Shown here piece after piece: positions 8,916 through 17,260 of a stretch of 41,268 nucleotides of DNA. A program made the position numbers and the translations under genes. Under the pieces are notes generated by a model. That model searched no databases and was not told the origin of the DNA. It saw nothing but the letters and a program-made list of their open reading frames with translations. Position 1 is the first letter of the stretch. Every line of letters starts with the position of its first letter. The DNA comes from Chromohalobacter marismortui (GTDB lineage: Bacteria; Pseudomonadota; Gammaproteobacteria; Pseudomonadales; Halomonadaceae). Where the stretch lies: positions 1 to 41,268 of the forward strand of contig NZ_SOBR01000011.1 in NCBI RefSeq assembly GCF_004364315.1. The letters are read 5' to 3'.

Positions 8916-9797
8916 ATGAACCGAAACGTCATTCTTACCTGCGCCATCACCGGTGCCGGTGACACGGCCGACAAGCATCCCGACCTGCCCATCACGCCCA
9001 AGCAGATCGCCGATAGCGCCATCGAGGCCACGCGCGCCGGGGCGAGCATCGTGCACTTGCACGTGCGTGACCCGGAAACCGGTGGGGTGAGCCATTCCAC
9101 CGAGTACTTCCGCGAGGCGGTGGGGCGCATCCGCGAGGCGGATGTGGATGCGGTCATCAACATCACCGCGGGCGGCGGGGGCGATCTGTTCCCCGAGGTT
9201 CGTGATGGCGCCATCCACGGTCTCGAAGGCACCGACCTGCAGACGCCGGCGGAGCGCCATGCGCCGGTCGGCGAGCTGTTGCCGGAAATCTGCACCCTGG
9301 ATTGCGGCAGTCTCAACTTCGGCGACATGGTCTATCTCAACACCGCCGATTGGCTGCGCGAGCATGCCCGCCTGGTCAAGGACGCGGGGGTGAAACCCGA
9401 ACTGGAGTGCTTCGATCTGGGCCACGTGTGGTTCGCGCGCCAGTTGATCGAGGAAGGCCTGATCGAGGACGATCCGCTGTTTCAACTGTGCCTGGGGATT
9501 CCCTGGGGAGCCGAGGCGGACACCGAGACCATGCTCGCGATGCGCAACAAGCTGCCCGCCAACGCGCACTGGTCGGCGTTCGGCATCGGACGCAGCGAGA
9601 TGCCGATGGTCGCGCAGTCGATGCTGCTCGGCGGTCACGTGCGGGTCGGCCTCGAGGACAATCTTTACCTCAGCCGCGGCGTGTTCGCCACCAATGCTCA
9701 ACTGGTGGAACGCGCCGCGACGATCGCCGAGAACCTGGGTGGCCGCGTGCAGACGCCGGCCGAAACACGCCAGACGCTGGGTCTGCGCCAGCCGTGA
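8916..9797 (+). CDS. cdhC: 3-dehydrocarnitine:acetyl-CoA trimethylamine-acetate transferase (BKACE family)
   Basis: A 293-residue beta-keto acid cleavage enzyme (DUF849/BKACE). The zinc histidines are H47 and H49 in IVHLHVRDP, and the R-x4-E-D signature is R242-E246-D247 in [15 protein letters not shown] enzymes condense a beta-keto acid with acetyl-CoA and cleave it. With 3-dehydrocarnitine the products are betainyl-CoA and acetoacetate. The following carnitine dehydrogenase and thioesterase make carnitine degradation very likely and match the cdhA/B/C genes of Pseudomonas aeruginosa. AGGA precedes the ATG by about 8 nt. It starts the plus-strand operon; the gap to cdhA is 17 bp. Confidence 0.87.
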   Translation: MNRNVILTCAITGAGDTADKHPDLPITPKQIADSAIEATRAGASIVHLHVRDPETGGVSHSTEYFREAVGRIREADVDAVINITAGGGGDLFPEVRDGAIHGLEGTDLQTPAERHAPVGELLPEICTLDCGSLNFGDMVYLNTADWLREHARLVKDAGVKPELECFDLGHVWFARQLIEEGLIEDDPLFQLCLGIPWGAEADTETMLAMRNKLPANAHWSAFGIGRSEMPMVAQSMLLGGHVRVGLEDNLYLSRGVFATNAQLVERAATIAENLGGRVQTPAETRQTLGLRQP

Positions 9798-9814
9798 GCG
9801 ACAAGGAGAACATG

Positions 9815-10804
9815 ATGTCTCGACAAGACACGGCCGCGGCGGGCGATGTGCCCGCGCGGGTCGCCGTGATCGGCACCGGCGTGATCGGCAATGGCTGGAT
9901 CGTGCGGGCCCTGGCGGCGGGTTGCGATGTGGTGGCGTTCGACCCGGCCCCCGGCGCCGAGGCGACGACGCGCGCCTTCTTGGAACGGGTCTGGGATTCG
10001 GTGGCGACGATGGGCCTCGCCGACACGGCGGACCCGAGCCGGCTGCGTTTCGCGGCCTCGGCTAGCGAGGCCGTCGAGAAGGCCGACCTGGTCCAGGAAA
10101 ACGTGCCCGAGCGGCTCGAGATCAAGCATCGCGTCCTGGCGGAGCTGGATGCACATGCCCCCGAGGGCGTGGTGATCGGCTCCTCGACGTCCGGCATCAA
10201 GCCCAGCGAGCTGCAATCGGCCTGCACGCGCGACCCCGGTCGCGTCATCGTCGCGCACCCGTTCAACCCGGTGTATCTGCTGCCGCTGGTCGAGCTGGTG
10301 GGCGGCGAGCACACCGCGCCGGTCGTCACCGAGCGCGCCCGGGCCCAGTATGCTGCGCTGGGCATGCGGCCGCTGGTGGTGCGTCGCGAAATCGAGGGCC
10401 ATGTGGCCGACCGCCTGATGGAGGCGCTGTGGCGTGAGGCGCTGCACCTGGTCAACGACGGTGTCGCCACTACCGAGGAAATCGATGCTGCCGTGGTCTA
10501 CGGCGCGGGCCTGCGCTGGTCACTGATGGGCACCTTCCTGACCTTCCACCTGGCGGGTGGCGAGGGTGGCATGCGCCACATGCTGCACCAGTTCGGGCCG
10601 GCACTGAAGCTGCCGTGGACCAAGCTCGAGGCGCCGGAACTGACCGACGAGCTGATCGAGAAGGTCGCCGATGGTTGCGAGCATCAAGCCGCCGGGCGCA
10701 GCGTCGCCGAACTGGAGACGCGGCGTGACGAATTCCTGACCGAACTGCTGGCATTGACTCGCAAGTACTGGCCGGAAGCCGAGGGGCTCGAGGGGCGCAT
10801 CTGA
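9815..10804 (+). CDS. cdhA: L-carnitine 3-dehydrogenase
   Basis: A 329-residue 3-hydroxyacyl-CoA-dehydrogenase-fold enzyme that oxidises L-carnitine to 3-dehydrocarnitine with NAD+. The Rossmann motif GTGVIG is at 20-25. The catalytic His/Glu pair is H148 in IVAHPFNPVYLLP and E160 in LVELVGG. The frame is open upstream over cdhC; of two adjacent ATGs (9812 and 9815) the second sits 6 nt from AAGGAG and is chosen. Its stop overlaps the cdhB start (TGATG, 10802-10806). Length fits single-domain carnitine dehydrogenases; some bacteria carry a version fused to the thioesterase, here encoded separately. Confidence 0.92.
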   Translation: MSRQDTAAAGDVPARVAVIGTGVIGNGWIVRALAAGCDVVAFDPAPGAEATTRAFLERVWDSVATMGLADTADPSRLRFAASASEAVEKADLVQENVPERLEIKHRVLAELDAHAPEGVVIGSSTSGIKPSELQSACTRDPGRVIVAHPFNPVYLLPLVELVGGEHTAPVVTERARAQYAALGMRPLVVRREIEGHVADRLMEALWREALHLVNDGVATTEEIDAAVVYGAGLRWSLMGTFLTFHLAGGEGGMRHMLHQFGPALKLPWTKLEAPELTDELIEKVADGCEHQAAGRSVAELETRRDEFLTELLALTRKYWPEAEGLEGRI

Positions 10805-11289
10805 TGAGCCGGATACCAGACAGCTCAACGTTCGGCCCCTTGTTGGAAACCCGGGTGGCCGACGCCTGGGTCGACTACAACGGCCACATGAACGATGCCG
10901 AGTACGCGCGGGTCTTCTCGCTGGCCGTCGAGGCATTGATGGCGCGTATCGGCCTCGATGTGGCGGGGCGCGCCGAGCATGGTTACACGCTCTATACCCT
11001 GGAGACGCATCTCTGCTACCGCCAGCAAGCGCATCGCGGCGAGGCACTGATGGTCGATTTGACGCTGCTCGACCATGATGCCAAGCGGTTGCATGTCTTC
11101 TTCACTCTGCGCAACGTTGACGGCGACCCGCTGGCGACCAGCGAGCAGATGCTGATGGGCATCGATGTCGCTAGCGGTAGGCCCGGACCGTTCCCCGCAC
11201 CGGTGGCGGCGGTTATCGAGACATTGCCGCCCGCTGGAGACGAGTGGCCGAGCGCCGCGGGGCGGCGTATCGGCATCGTGCGCCGCTAA
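10804..11289 (+). CDS. cdhB: Betainyl-CoA thioesterase (hotdog fold)
   Basis: A 161-residue 4-hydroxybenzoyl-CoA-thioesterase-type protein. The hallmark WVDYNGHMNDAEY lies at about 19-31, with the aspartate in the usual catalytic place. In carnitine catabolism this enzyme hydrolyses betainyl-CoA to glycine betaine and CoA. It overlaps cdhA by 1 bp (TGATG), implying coupled translation, and is the last gene of the operon, followed by a strong terminator. The family is broad, so the substrate rests on operon context. Confidence 0.85.
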   Translation: MSRIPDSSTFGPLLETRVADAWVDYNGHMNDAEYARVFSLAVEALMARIGLDVAGRAEHGYTLYTLETHLCYRQQAHRGEALMVDLTLLDHDAKRLHVFFTLRNVDGDPLATSEQMLMGIDVASGRPGPFPAPVAAVIETLPPAGDEWPSAAGRRIGIVRR

Positions 11290-11351
11290 GGAAGCGCCGG
11301 GTAAATCGGCGAGCGTCAAAACGCGCCATGACGTCTTTCCTCGCGGCAAGG

Positions 11352-11385
11352 AACCCGCCCACGGCAAGCCATGGGCGGGTTTTTT
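11352..11385 (+). terminator. Intrinsic terminator of cdhCAB
   Basis: A perfect 10-bp stem, AACCCGCCCA (11352-11361) with TGGGCGGGTT (11372-11381), a 10-nt loop, and six T residues (11380-11385). It is 62 bp past the cdhB stop. On the minus strand the AA flank is short, so termination is mainly for the plus-strand operon, although the convergent hydroxylase gene may use it too. Confidence 0.9.
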
Positions 11386-11414
11386 GTATTTGTAGGTGCT
11401 ACTGCGCGACTGGA

Positions 11415-12686
11415 TCAGCCCTGGCCGAGTACCTCGACGCGTTGCCGGCGGTGGGCACGGCGTAGCATGCGTAGCCGCGAGCGGGCTTCGTCACGCTCGA
11501 GATAGCAGCCTTGCAGCCAACGGCGCCCGCCCTGGCCGACATCGAAGGCATCGCGGGCATGCAACAAGCGGCGGTTGTCGAAGATCACCAGGTCGCCGGG
11601 GGTGTAGGTAAAACGCAGCGCGAACTCGGGCTCTCTGAGCAGGCGCTGCAGCGCCATCAAGGCGGCATAGGCAGGCTCCACGTCCTCGAACGGTGCCATC
11701 AGCGGGCCGCGCAGGAAATCGGCGATGCGCACCTCGTCGAAATTGCCGTCGTCATCGAGCTTGATCATCGGTGCGTACCACACATGATCGGTGGTGCGGG
11801 CCGTATTGGCGTAGCACCAGCGTACACGCGTGAGCGTCGCGAAATGCTCGGGATGACGCTCGCGCAGGGCCTCGGCCATGGCGAAGCCGTCCATCATCAC
11901 CGCTTCACCGCCGATGGTGTCGTTTTCCAGGCAATGCAGCAGCTGCAAGCCCGGCTGATACTCGCGGGTCGGCAGATCGACGTGCGGTGGCAGGGCGATC
12001 GAGGTGTAGGCATTGGAATCGGGATCGGGCTTGGCACGCACGTCGAATAGCGTGCCGAAGTTGGTGGCGCGCGGCGGGCCGATGCGCCGGGCGATGGCAT
12101 CCAGGCTGCCGGGCTCGGTGGGCAGGTTGCGTAGCCGCACCAGGCCTTCGCCGATGACGGCCTCGAGGGCGCTTTCCAGGCAGGCATCCGGTACCAGAGG
12201 ATCATCGTCGGTGTCCAGCCAGTCGCGCGCATCGAGGGTCGTGGGCGCGTCGCGTTCGCTGCCTTTCCATAATCTGGCAGGGGGCAGTGGGGCGTCGAGT
12301 TCCGCCAAATGCGTATAGTCGTGGGCGCGGAGCCAGCCGGGATGAAAGCGCAGGCGGCGTTGCTCCGGGGCGAAGACGATCTCCAGCGCACCGGCGTCGT
12401 CGAGGCGCGCCTCGACGACGGTGGGCCACGCCTCGAGACGCGACAGGTCGAGGATGCGCTCGCGCGTGGCCGGATTGACGGTGCTGTCGTCGGCGGCGTT
12501 TTCGCGCAGCCAGATGCTGTGGTACTGGCTGACGCGACCGTCTTCCCAGCGCACTTCCACCTGGCGGGGCGTGTGGCTCACGTTGTGGATGGCGACCTCG
12601 ACCGGCCAGGCGTCGTAATCAGGCGTCGCGGGGAGCGTGCCGCCGGGCGTATTGGCAGACGTGGCAGCAGGCGTGGAAAGGGGCAT
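11415..12686 (-). CDS. Gamma-butyrobetaine hydroxylase-like 2-oxoglutarate dioxygenase
   Basis: A 423-residue protein with an N-terminal GBBH-like (DUF971) domain (about 25-125) and a C-terminal TauD/TfdA double-stranded beta-helix (about 165-410). Iron ligands are H235 and D237 (PPHVDLPTRE) and H376 (RRLLHARDAF); R388 can bind 2-oxoglutarate. The expected reaction is gamma-butyrobetaine plus 2-oxoglutarate and O2 to L-carnitine, feeding cdhCAB. The start at 12686 has AAGGA 7 nt upstream; an in-frame ATG at 12722 would add 12 residues. Oddly, the N-terminal cysteines that bind zinc in human BBOX1 are absent (WLREN is followed by AADDSTV). The gene converges on cdhB and lies 92 bp after cdhR. 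Confidence 0.82.
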   Translation of the reverse strand: MPLSTPAATSANTPGGTLPATPDYDAWPVEVAIHNVSHTPRQVEVRWEDGRVSQYHSIWLRENAADDSTVNPATRERILDLSRLEAWPTVVEARLDDAGALEIVFAPEQRRLRFHPGWLRAHDYTHLAELDAPLPPARLWKGSERDAPTTLDARDWLDTDDDPLVPDACLESALEAVIGEGLVRLRNLPTEPGSLDAIARRIGPPRATNFGTLFDVRAKPDPDSNAYTSIALPPHVDLPTREYQPGLQLLHCLENDTIGGEAVMMDGFAMAEALRERHPEHFATLTRVRWCYANTARTTDHVWYAPMIKLDDDGNFDEVRIADFLRGPLMAPFEDVEPAYAALMALQRLLREPEFALRFTYTPGDLVIFDNRRLLHARDAFDVGQGGRRWLQGCYLERDEARSRLRMLRRAHRRQRVEVLGQG

Positions 12687-12778
12687 GACGGCATCCTTGG
12701 CTACAAGACATGGCCCCAGCATGGCCTGACGCGTGGCCCCTATTTACACCCCAAGCGACGGCTTCTTGCCGTAAACCG

Positions 12779-13759
12779 TCATGTTGTGTCGTCAGGGTGC
12801 GGGTGGCGTGCCTGGCGCGGGCTGGTGCCGAAATGCTGCTTGTAGGCCCGCGAGAAACTGGAAGCCGAGGTGAAGCCGCTGGCCAGGCCAATGCTCAAAA
12901 TATCGCGGTCGGTTTCCCGCAATAGCTGGCGGGCATGCTGCAAGCGCAGGCGCAGATAGTGATCGCGTGGCCGCTCGCCGAGCTCCTGTTCGAAGAGACG
13001 CTGAAGCTGGCGCAGCGAGATGCCGATGCGCGCGGCGAGCCGGGCGAGTGTCAGCGGTGTCTCGAGGTGCCGCTCCATCAAGGCGACGGCCTCGATCACG
13101 CTGTGCTTGTGGGTGCCCAGGCGCTGGGTCAGATCATGGCGCTGGTGATCGTGACGCGGGCGCATGCGGGCGTGAATCAACTGCTCGGACACATCAGCGG
13201 CCAGCGCATCGCCATGGCGACGGGCGATCAGGTCCAGTGTCATGTCCATCGCGGCGGTGCCGCCGGCGCAGGAGAAACCGCGTGGGCCGACTTCGAACAG
13301 CGACTCGACGGCGTCGATCTCGGGGAAGCGCTCGCGAAACGCCGGCAGGCTTTCCCAGTGCAGGGTGACACGCTGCCCCGCGAGCAGTCCGGCGCGGGCG
13401 AGGATCAGGCTACCGGTGTCGATGCCGCCCAGCACGCTGTCACCTTGATGGCGCTGATGCAGCCAATGCAGCAAGTGGTGGGTCAGGCGCTCCTCGGGCT
13501 CGAAGCTGGCACAGATGGCGATGCTGGGCAGTGCCGGTGCCGAGGCGAGGGTGTCGTCGGCGAGCAGCGTCATGTCGTTGCTGGCGGTGATCGAGGCGCC
13601 GTCCAGACCGATCACGCGCCAGGTGAACAGGCGCTCTCCAGCGATGCGGTTGGCAATGCGCAGTGGCTCGACGGCCGAGAAGAACGCCATCATCGAGAAG
13701 CGCGGCAACAGCAGAAAGCCGATGGGCTCGGGCAATGGGCCGGCATAGTGTAAGCGCAT
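12779..13759 (-). CDS. cdhR: GlxA-type AraC-family regulator of carnitine catabolism (CdhR-like)
   Basis: A 326-residue regulator: an N-terminal DJ-1/PfpI-like ligand domain (about 10-185) and a C-terminal AraC double helix-turn-helix (about 220-318; TLARLAARIGISLRQLQRLF, then GFTSASSFSRAYKQHFGTSP). This is the architecture of CdhR and GbdR, which sense carnitine and glycine betaine in Pseudomonas. Its place between the hydroxylase and the CaiX-like receptor, near cdhCAB, favours CdhR. AGGGAG sits 5 nt before the ATG. It probably activates the carnitine genes; no binding site could be assigned. GbdR is the alternative. Confidence 0.8.
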   Translation of the reverse strand: MRLHYAGPLPEPIGFLLLPRFSMMAFFSAVEPLRIANRIAGERLFTWRVIGLDGASITASNDMTLLADDTLASAPALPSIAICASFEPEERLTHHLLHWLHQRHQGDSVLGGIDTGSLILARAGLLAGQRVTLHWESLPAFRERFPEIDAVESLFEVGPRGFSCAGGTAAMDMTLDLIARRHGDALAADVSEQLIHARMRPRHDHQRHDLTQRLGTHKHSVIEAVALMERHLETPLTLARLAARIGISLRQLQRLFEQELGERPRDHYLRLRLQHARQLLRETDRDILSIGLASGFTSASSFSRAYKQHFGTSPRQARHPHPDDTT

Positions 13760-13874
13760 CGATCTCCCTCACGGCGATACATCGGGCGACGGTCGCCGCG
13801 ACGTGGTCACCATAGCAAATTCCCCGGGCATGGGGGACGCGTCGGGAGAAGGATCGCCACGGGCAGGGCAGAGG

Positions 13875-13897
13875 GGGCCGGTCCTGGTGACCGGCCC
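13875..13897. terminator. Hairpin downstream of caiX-like gene
   Basis: GGGCCGGTC (13875-13883) pairs perfectly with GACCGGCCC (13889-13897) around a 5-nt loop, 7 bp past the stop codon of the minus-strand receptor gene. There is no T tract on either strand. It may mark the 3' end of the minus-strand transcript and separate it from cdhR. Confidence 0.5.
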
Positions 13898-13904
13898 GGG
13901 GAGG

Positions 13905-14759
13905 TCACTCTTTGTCGAGCCAGCTGTCGACGAGATCGCGATGTCCCTCGATCCACTGCTTGGCGCCTTGCGTGGGGTCGCCGACCTTCTCGATGGTCAG
14001 CATGAGATCGGCCAACTGGGCGTGGCTCATGTGCCAAGTGTCGAGCATCTCGGTAACCTCGGGGTGGCGCTCGCCGAAGCCCTTGGGCGACATCCACATG
14101 ATATCGTCACCCCCGCCGTAGCTCTGCTTGGGATCCTCGAGGGCCTTGAGGTCGTACTGCGCGTAGGCCCAGTGCGGCTGCCAGAGCGTGACCGCGATGG
14201 GTTCCTCGTTGGCGTAGGCTTCCTCGAGGGCCGCGAGCATGGCCGGGCCGGAGCTGTTCAACTGACGGAACGGCAGATCGTAACGCTCGATGGCGTTTAC
14301 GGTCTCGCCGGAGATGGCCGAGCCCGACTCGATGCCGATGATGGTGGGCTGGCCCTGATAGGCGAAGCGCTCGGCGTTGGCTTTGAGGTCGCTGATGCTG
14401 TCGATGTCGTTCATGTAGGCGGGCACCACCAGTTCGTCCTGGGCGCCGTCGTACCAGGCATCGTGAACGGCGATCTTGTCTTCATAGGGCTTGAGGTACT
14501 GGGCGTCGCCGTTGGGCAGCCAGACTTCCAGCGAGATATCCAGATCGCCCTGTGCCAGCCCGCTGAACAGCACGCTTTTGCCGGTGGTGGTCAACTCGAC
14601 GTCGTAGCCTTGCGCTTCGAGCAATTGCTGCCACATGTGCGAGACGGCGATGTTTTCCGACCAGTTGTTGGTGCCGATGGTCAGCGTGTCATCGGCCGAG
14701 GCGGTCATCGAGAGGCCGGCCAGGCCGCAGGCGAGGAACAGGGGAGTCAACGGTTTCAT
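13905..14759 (-). CDS. caiX: Betaine/carnitine ABC-type substrate-binding protein (CaiX-like)
   Basis: A 284-residue OpuAC-type periplasmic receptor with a clear signal peptide (about 1-22, ending MTASA before DDTLTIG). Motifs of quaternary-amine receptors follow: NWSENIAVSHMW near the N-terminus and IAVTLWQPHWAYAQYDL (about 193-209), with W/Y residues suitable for an aromatic cage. No ABC permease or ATPase gene lies in the window, so like Pseudomonas CaiX it probably feeds a core Cbc-type transporter encoded elsewhere. AAGGAT is 5 nt before the ATG. It is 79 bp downstream of the M24 gene and may be co-transcribed with it, so its ligand could be that module's substrate instead of carnitine. 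Confidence 0.82.
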   Translation of the reverse strand: MKPLTPLFLACGLAGLSMTASADDTLTIGTNNWSENIAVSHMWQQLLEAQGYDVELTTTGKSVLFSGLAQGDLDISLEVWLPNGDAQYLKPYEDKIAVHDAWYDGAQDELVVPAYMNDIDSISDLKANAERFAYQGQPTIIGIESGSAISGETVNAIERYDLPFRQLNSSGPAMLAALEEAYANEEPIAVTLWQPHWAYAQYDLKALEDPKQSYGGGDDIMWMSPKGFGERHPEVTEMLDTWHMSHAQLADLMLTIEKVGDPTQGAKQWIEGHRDLVDSWLDKE

Positions 14760-14838
14760 ACGTATCCTTTTTTGTGTGGATCAAGTGGATGATGAGGGTG
14801 TCGGGCGGTGCATCGGCATCGCCGATCGGGCAGATGGG

Positions 14839-16107
14839 TCATTCTGCCATCAGCGTGTCGGAATAGCCGTAGGTCGAGAGGCGTTCGATGCCGTCTTCGG
14901 TGATCAGCACCTGTTCTTCCAGCTTGACGCCCTCGGTGCCGTCGCGATGGCCGATATAGGCCTCGACGCACAGCGTCATGCCGGGTTCGATGTCACCATC
15001 GTAGCCGACCTCGTCCCAGTCCATGTCGTGGGCGATCAGTGGCCATTCGCCGGTCATGCCGCAGCCGTGGACGATGTCCAGGTAGCGATTCTCGCGATAG
15101 CCGTCGGGGATCGGCCACGCTTGTTGCGAGTAGTCGCGAAAGCTCATGCCGGGGCGCAGCAGGGCGATGTTGCGTTCGAGCTGGTCGGCGGCCATGCGAT
15201 ACAGCGCCTTCTGCTCGGCGTTGGGCGCGCCCGCGCCAGGCACGTGGAAGGTCCGCGAGAAATCCGTGTAGTAGCCGAAGCAGCCCACGATGTCGGTATC
15301 GAAGGCGACCAGCTCACCCGGGGCGATGACCTTGTCCGAGCATTCCTGGAACCACGGGTTGGTGCGCGCGCCGGAACTGAGCAGGCGGGTCTCGGCGTAC
15401 TCGCCACCGGTGGCCAGCACATGCTGGTTGAAGATCGACCACAGCTCGTTTTCGCTCATCCCGGGCCGAATGGCGGCTTCCATACGGGTCATCGCGGCTT
15501 CGGTCAGGGTCACGGAGCGGTGGATGAGCGCCAGCTCGTCGACACTCTTGATCGACTTGGCGCCCTCGACCACGGTGGCGGCGTCGGTCAGTTGGAAACC
15601 GGCCTGGCCCAGCGCCTCGATGGCGCCGGTGGGCGCGGACTCGATGCCCAGGCGCTGGCCTTGGGTATGTGAACGTATGAACAGGTCCCGGATGTCATCG
15701 ACGAAGGCCTGGGTATGTGCTGCGCAGCGTGGGCCGCTGTACTGCGGCATTACCGCCCGGGCGGGATGCACCTCGTCGAGCAATTCGGCGTTGGCCGCCA
15801 GATGCAGGCAGGCGCTGAACTCAAACAGCACCACCGGGCCGTCCGCCGCGACGTAAAGATAACGGGCCGGGTTGCGCTGCGAGTAAACCTGCATGTTGCG
15901 CACGCCGCAGGCATAGCGAATGTTGATGGGATCGAACAGGATCACCGCGTCCAGTTCGTGGTGCTTCATCTGCTGGCGCAGGCGTTGCAGCCGGTAGCGC
16001 TCGACGCGCGAAAGCAGCGCGGCATCGAGCGTGGCGTGACGAAAGCCGCCGTCGGTGTAGGGGCCGCCCGTGGGGACAGACCCGGCGAGTGAAACGATAT
16101 CGCCCAT
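14839..16107 (-). CDS. M24-fold metalloenzyme related to DMSP lyase DddP
   Basis: A 422-residue creatinase/prolidase-type protein: N-terminal domain about 1-180, C-terminal pita-bread domain about 190-415. Six metal ligands are visible: D270 and D272 (AFDTDIVG), D282 (YTDFSRT), H347 (IVHGCGM), E382 (CVEAY) and E397 (KLEEQ). Their spacing (2, 10, 65, 35, 15) nearly equals that remembered for DddP (D295, D297, D307, H371, E406, E421), and RTNPWFQEC and the GEWPL region are also DddP-like. The DddP catalytic aspartate (D377, six residues after the histidine) is replaced by G353. So the fold and metal site fit DddP but the chemistry may differ. It lies 57 bp after the dioxygenase and upstream of the caiX-like gene. 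Alternatives: Xaa-Pro peptidase, creatinase. Confidence 0.75.
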   Translation of the reverse strand: MGDIVSLAGSVPTGGPYTDGGFRHATLDAALLSRVERYRLQRLRQQMKHHELDAVILFDPINIRYACGVRNMQVYSQRNPARYLYVAADGPVVLFEFSACLHLAANAELLDEVHPARAVMPQYSGPRCAAHTQAFVDDIRDLFIRSHTQGQRLGIESAPTGAIEALGQAGFQLTDAATVVEGAKSIKSVDELALIHRSVTLTEAAMTRMEAAIRPGMSENELWSIFNQHVLATGGEYAETRLLSSGARTNPWFQECSDKVIAPGELVAFDTDIVGCFGYYTDFSRTFHVPGAGAPNAEQKALYRMAADQLERNIALLRPGMSFRDYSQQAWPIPDGYRENRYLDIVHGCGMTGEWPLIAHDMDWDEVGYDGDIEPGMTLCVEAYIGHRDGTEGVKLEEQVLITEDGIERLSTYGYSDTLMAE

Positions 16108-16164
16108 TGAAAGGCATCCTTGTAAAGAGTGAACGAGATGCTGGGTGACGTACGCGGGGTGTCG

Positions 16165-17061
16165 TCAGCCCATGAGCGCGTCGTGACGGCGCTGATTGTC
16201 GGCGTCGATGTGCTGTTGCGTGACGCGGCCGTAGATTCGCTTGGTGTGCTCCAGGCTGCCCATCATGTCGGGCGTCTTGGCGTAGCCGAGCAGGGTGCAC
16301 AGACGCTGTCCCTTGGCGGCGGCGACGCGGTGCATGGAGTAGCGTCCCTTGAACAGCTGCAAGTCGCCGGTGTTGAGCGTCAATGATTCGACATCAGTGT
16401 GATCGCCTTCGAGTATGCGCTGCACGGCCGCGAAATTTTCCTCGCCCGGGCGACGGATGTTGGGTGCGTACTGGAATTCGCCGCCTTCGTTGGGGCGCCG
16501 CGTCATCAGGCTGACGATGAATTCGTTGGTATCGAAGTGCCAGGGCAGCTCGGTGTCGTCGGGCATCACGTTGATGACCAGCCCCGCGATGGGGTCGGCG
16601 AACTCGTAGATCACCGACTCTTCGAGGCAATCGGCCACGAAGCGTTGAAAGTCGGGGTCGCGATAGAGCTGCTGGACGATGGCGTCCTCGGGAATCAGGT
16701 CGCGCGCCACGAAACCGTTGGTGTAGTGCTGGAAGAAGCGAGCGGGGTGATCCTCGGGCAGTGACGGATCATCCGGCGTGACGTAGGGATTGACGTTGTT
16801 GTCCGAGTAGAACGCCTTGGGCGCCAGGGCCTCGCTTTCCTCGCGCAGCGGCTCGATGAGGTCCTCGCGGATGAACTTCGACAACAGGGCGCAGCCGTCG
16901 GTGCGCAGTTGATCGCGCACGCTCTCGACAGTGGCCCGGTAGGCGTCGCTGTCGCGCGCCAGGATCGGGTAGCGTTCGAGATCGATGAACCGTGCCAGGG
17001 GATGATGCTCGGCGGTGACGTCTTGCTCGGTGGTCTGTGTTGCGAGTGTTGCCTGTGACAT
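16165..17061 (-). CDS. Fe(II)/2-oxoglutarate dioxygenase of unknown substrate (ArpA/BesD-like)
   Basis: A 298-residue cupin-fold oxygenase. The iron triad is H175-x-D177 (PWHFDTNEF) and H244 (YSMHRVAA), with R253 positioned to bind 2-oxoglutarate. The GGEFQYAPNIR stretch (193-203) resembles the ArpA/BesD group, some members of which halogenate or hydroxylate free amino acids. Here the carboxylate ligand D177 is kept, so hydroxylation (not halogenation) is expected. AGGAGGGG precedes the ATG. The substrate is unknown; co-location with an onium receptor and a DddP-like enzyme suggests a betaine-type compound. It opens the likely three-gene minus-strand unit and is followed 57 bp later by the M24 gene. 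Confidence 0.75.
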   Translation of the reverse strand: MSQATLATQTTEQDVTAEHHPLARFIDLERYPILARDSDAYRATVESVRDQLRTDGCALLSKFIREDLIEPLREESEALAPKAFYSDNNVNPYVTPDDPSLPEDHPARFFQHYTNGFVARDLIPEDAIVQQLYRDPDFQRFVADCLEESVIYEFADPIAGLVINVMPDDTELPWHFDTNEFIVSLMTRRPNEGGEFQYAPNIRRPGEENFAAVQRILEGDHTDVESLTLNTGDLQLFKGRYSMHRVAAAKGQRLCTLLGYAKTPDMMGSLEHTKRIYGRVTQQHIDADNQRRHDALMG

Positions 17062-17086
17062 GAGATCGCCCCTCCTGATGGATCGT

Positions 17087-17136
17087 GGTTAGCCAGTCGT
17101 GGCCGGCCAGTCGGCGCTAGCCGGCCATGGCTAACC
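17087..17136. repeat. Nested long inverted repeat upstream of the dioxygenase gene
   Basis: GGTTAGCCA (17087-17095) pairs perfectly with TGGCTAACC (17128-17136). Inside it TGGCCGGC (17100-17107) pairs with GCCGGCCA (17120-17127), with a 12-nt loop and a 4-nt bulge on one side. The motif is echoed by CTAACCGGTCGTGACTAG just to the right. It lies between the LysR gene and the dioxygenase start, both minus strand, so it is either the LysR terminator or a leader/operator element of the dioxygenase unit. Confidence 0.6.
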
Positions 17137-17260
17137 GGTCGTGACTAGAAAGTGGCGATACGGTAAAAGCCCGGGGAGCGTGAAACTAATGAGAATGTCC
17201 GGCCATCTGCGACGAGATTCTTATCATTCGGTCTGAGCCGCTTGGCGACGCGTCTCGCGC

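Noticed and set aside
14839-16107. Calling the M24 gene dddP outright
   Set aside because: The metal ligands agree, but the catalytic aspartate position holds glycine, so DMSP lyase activity is not supported.
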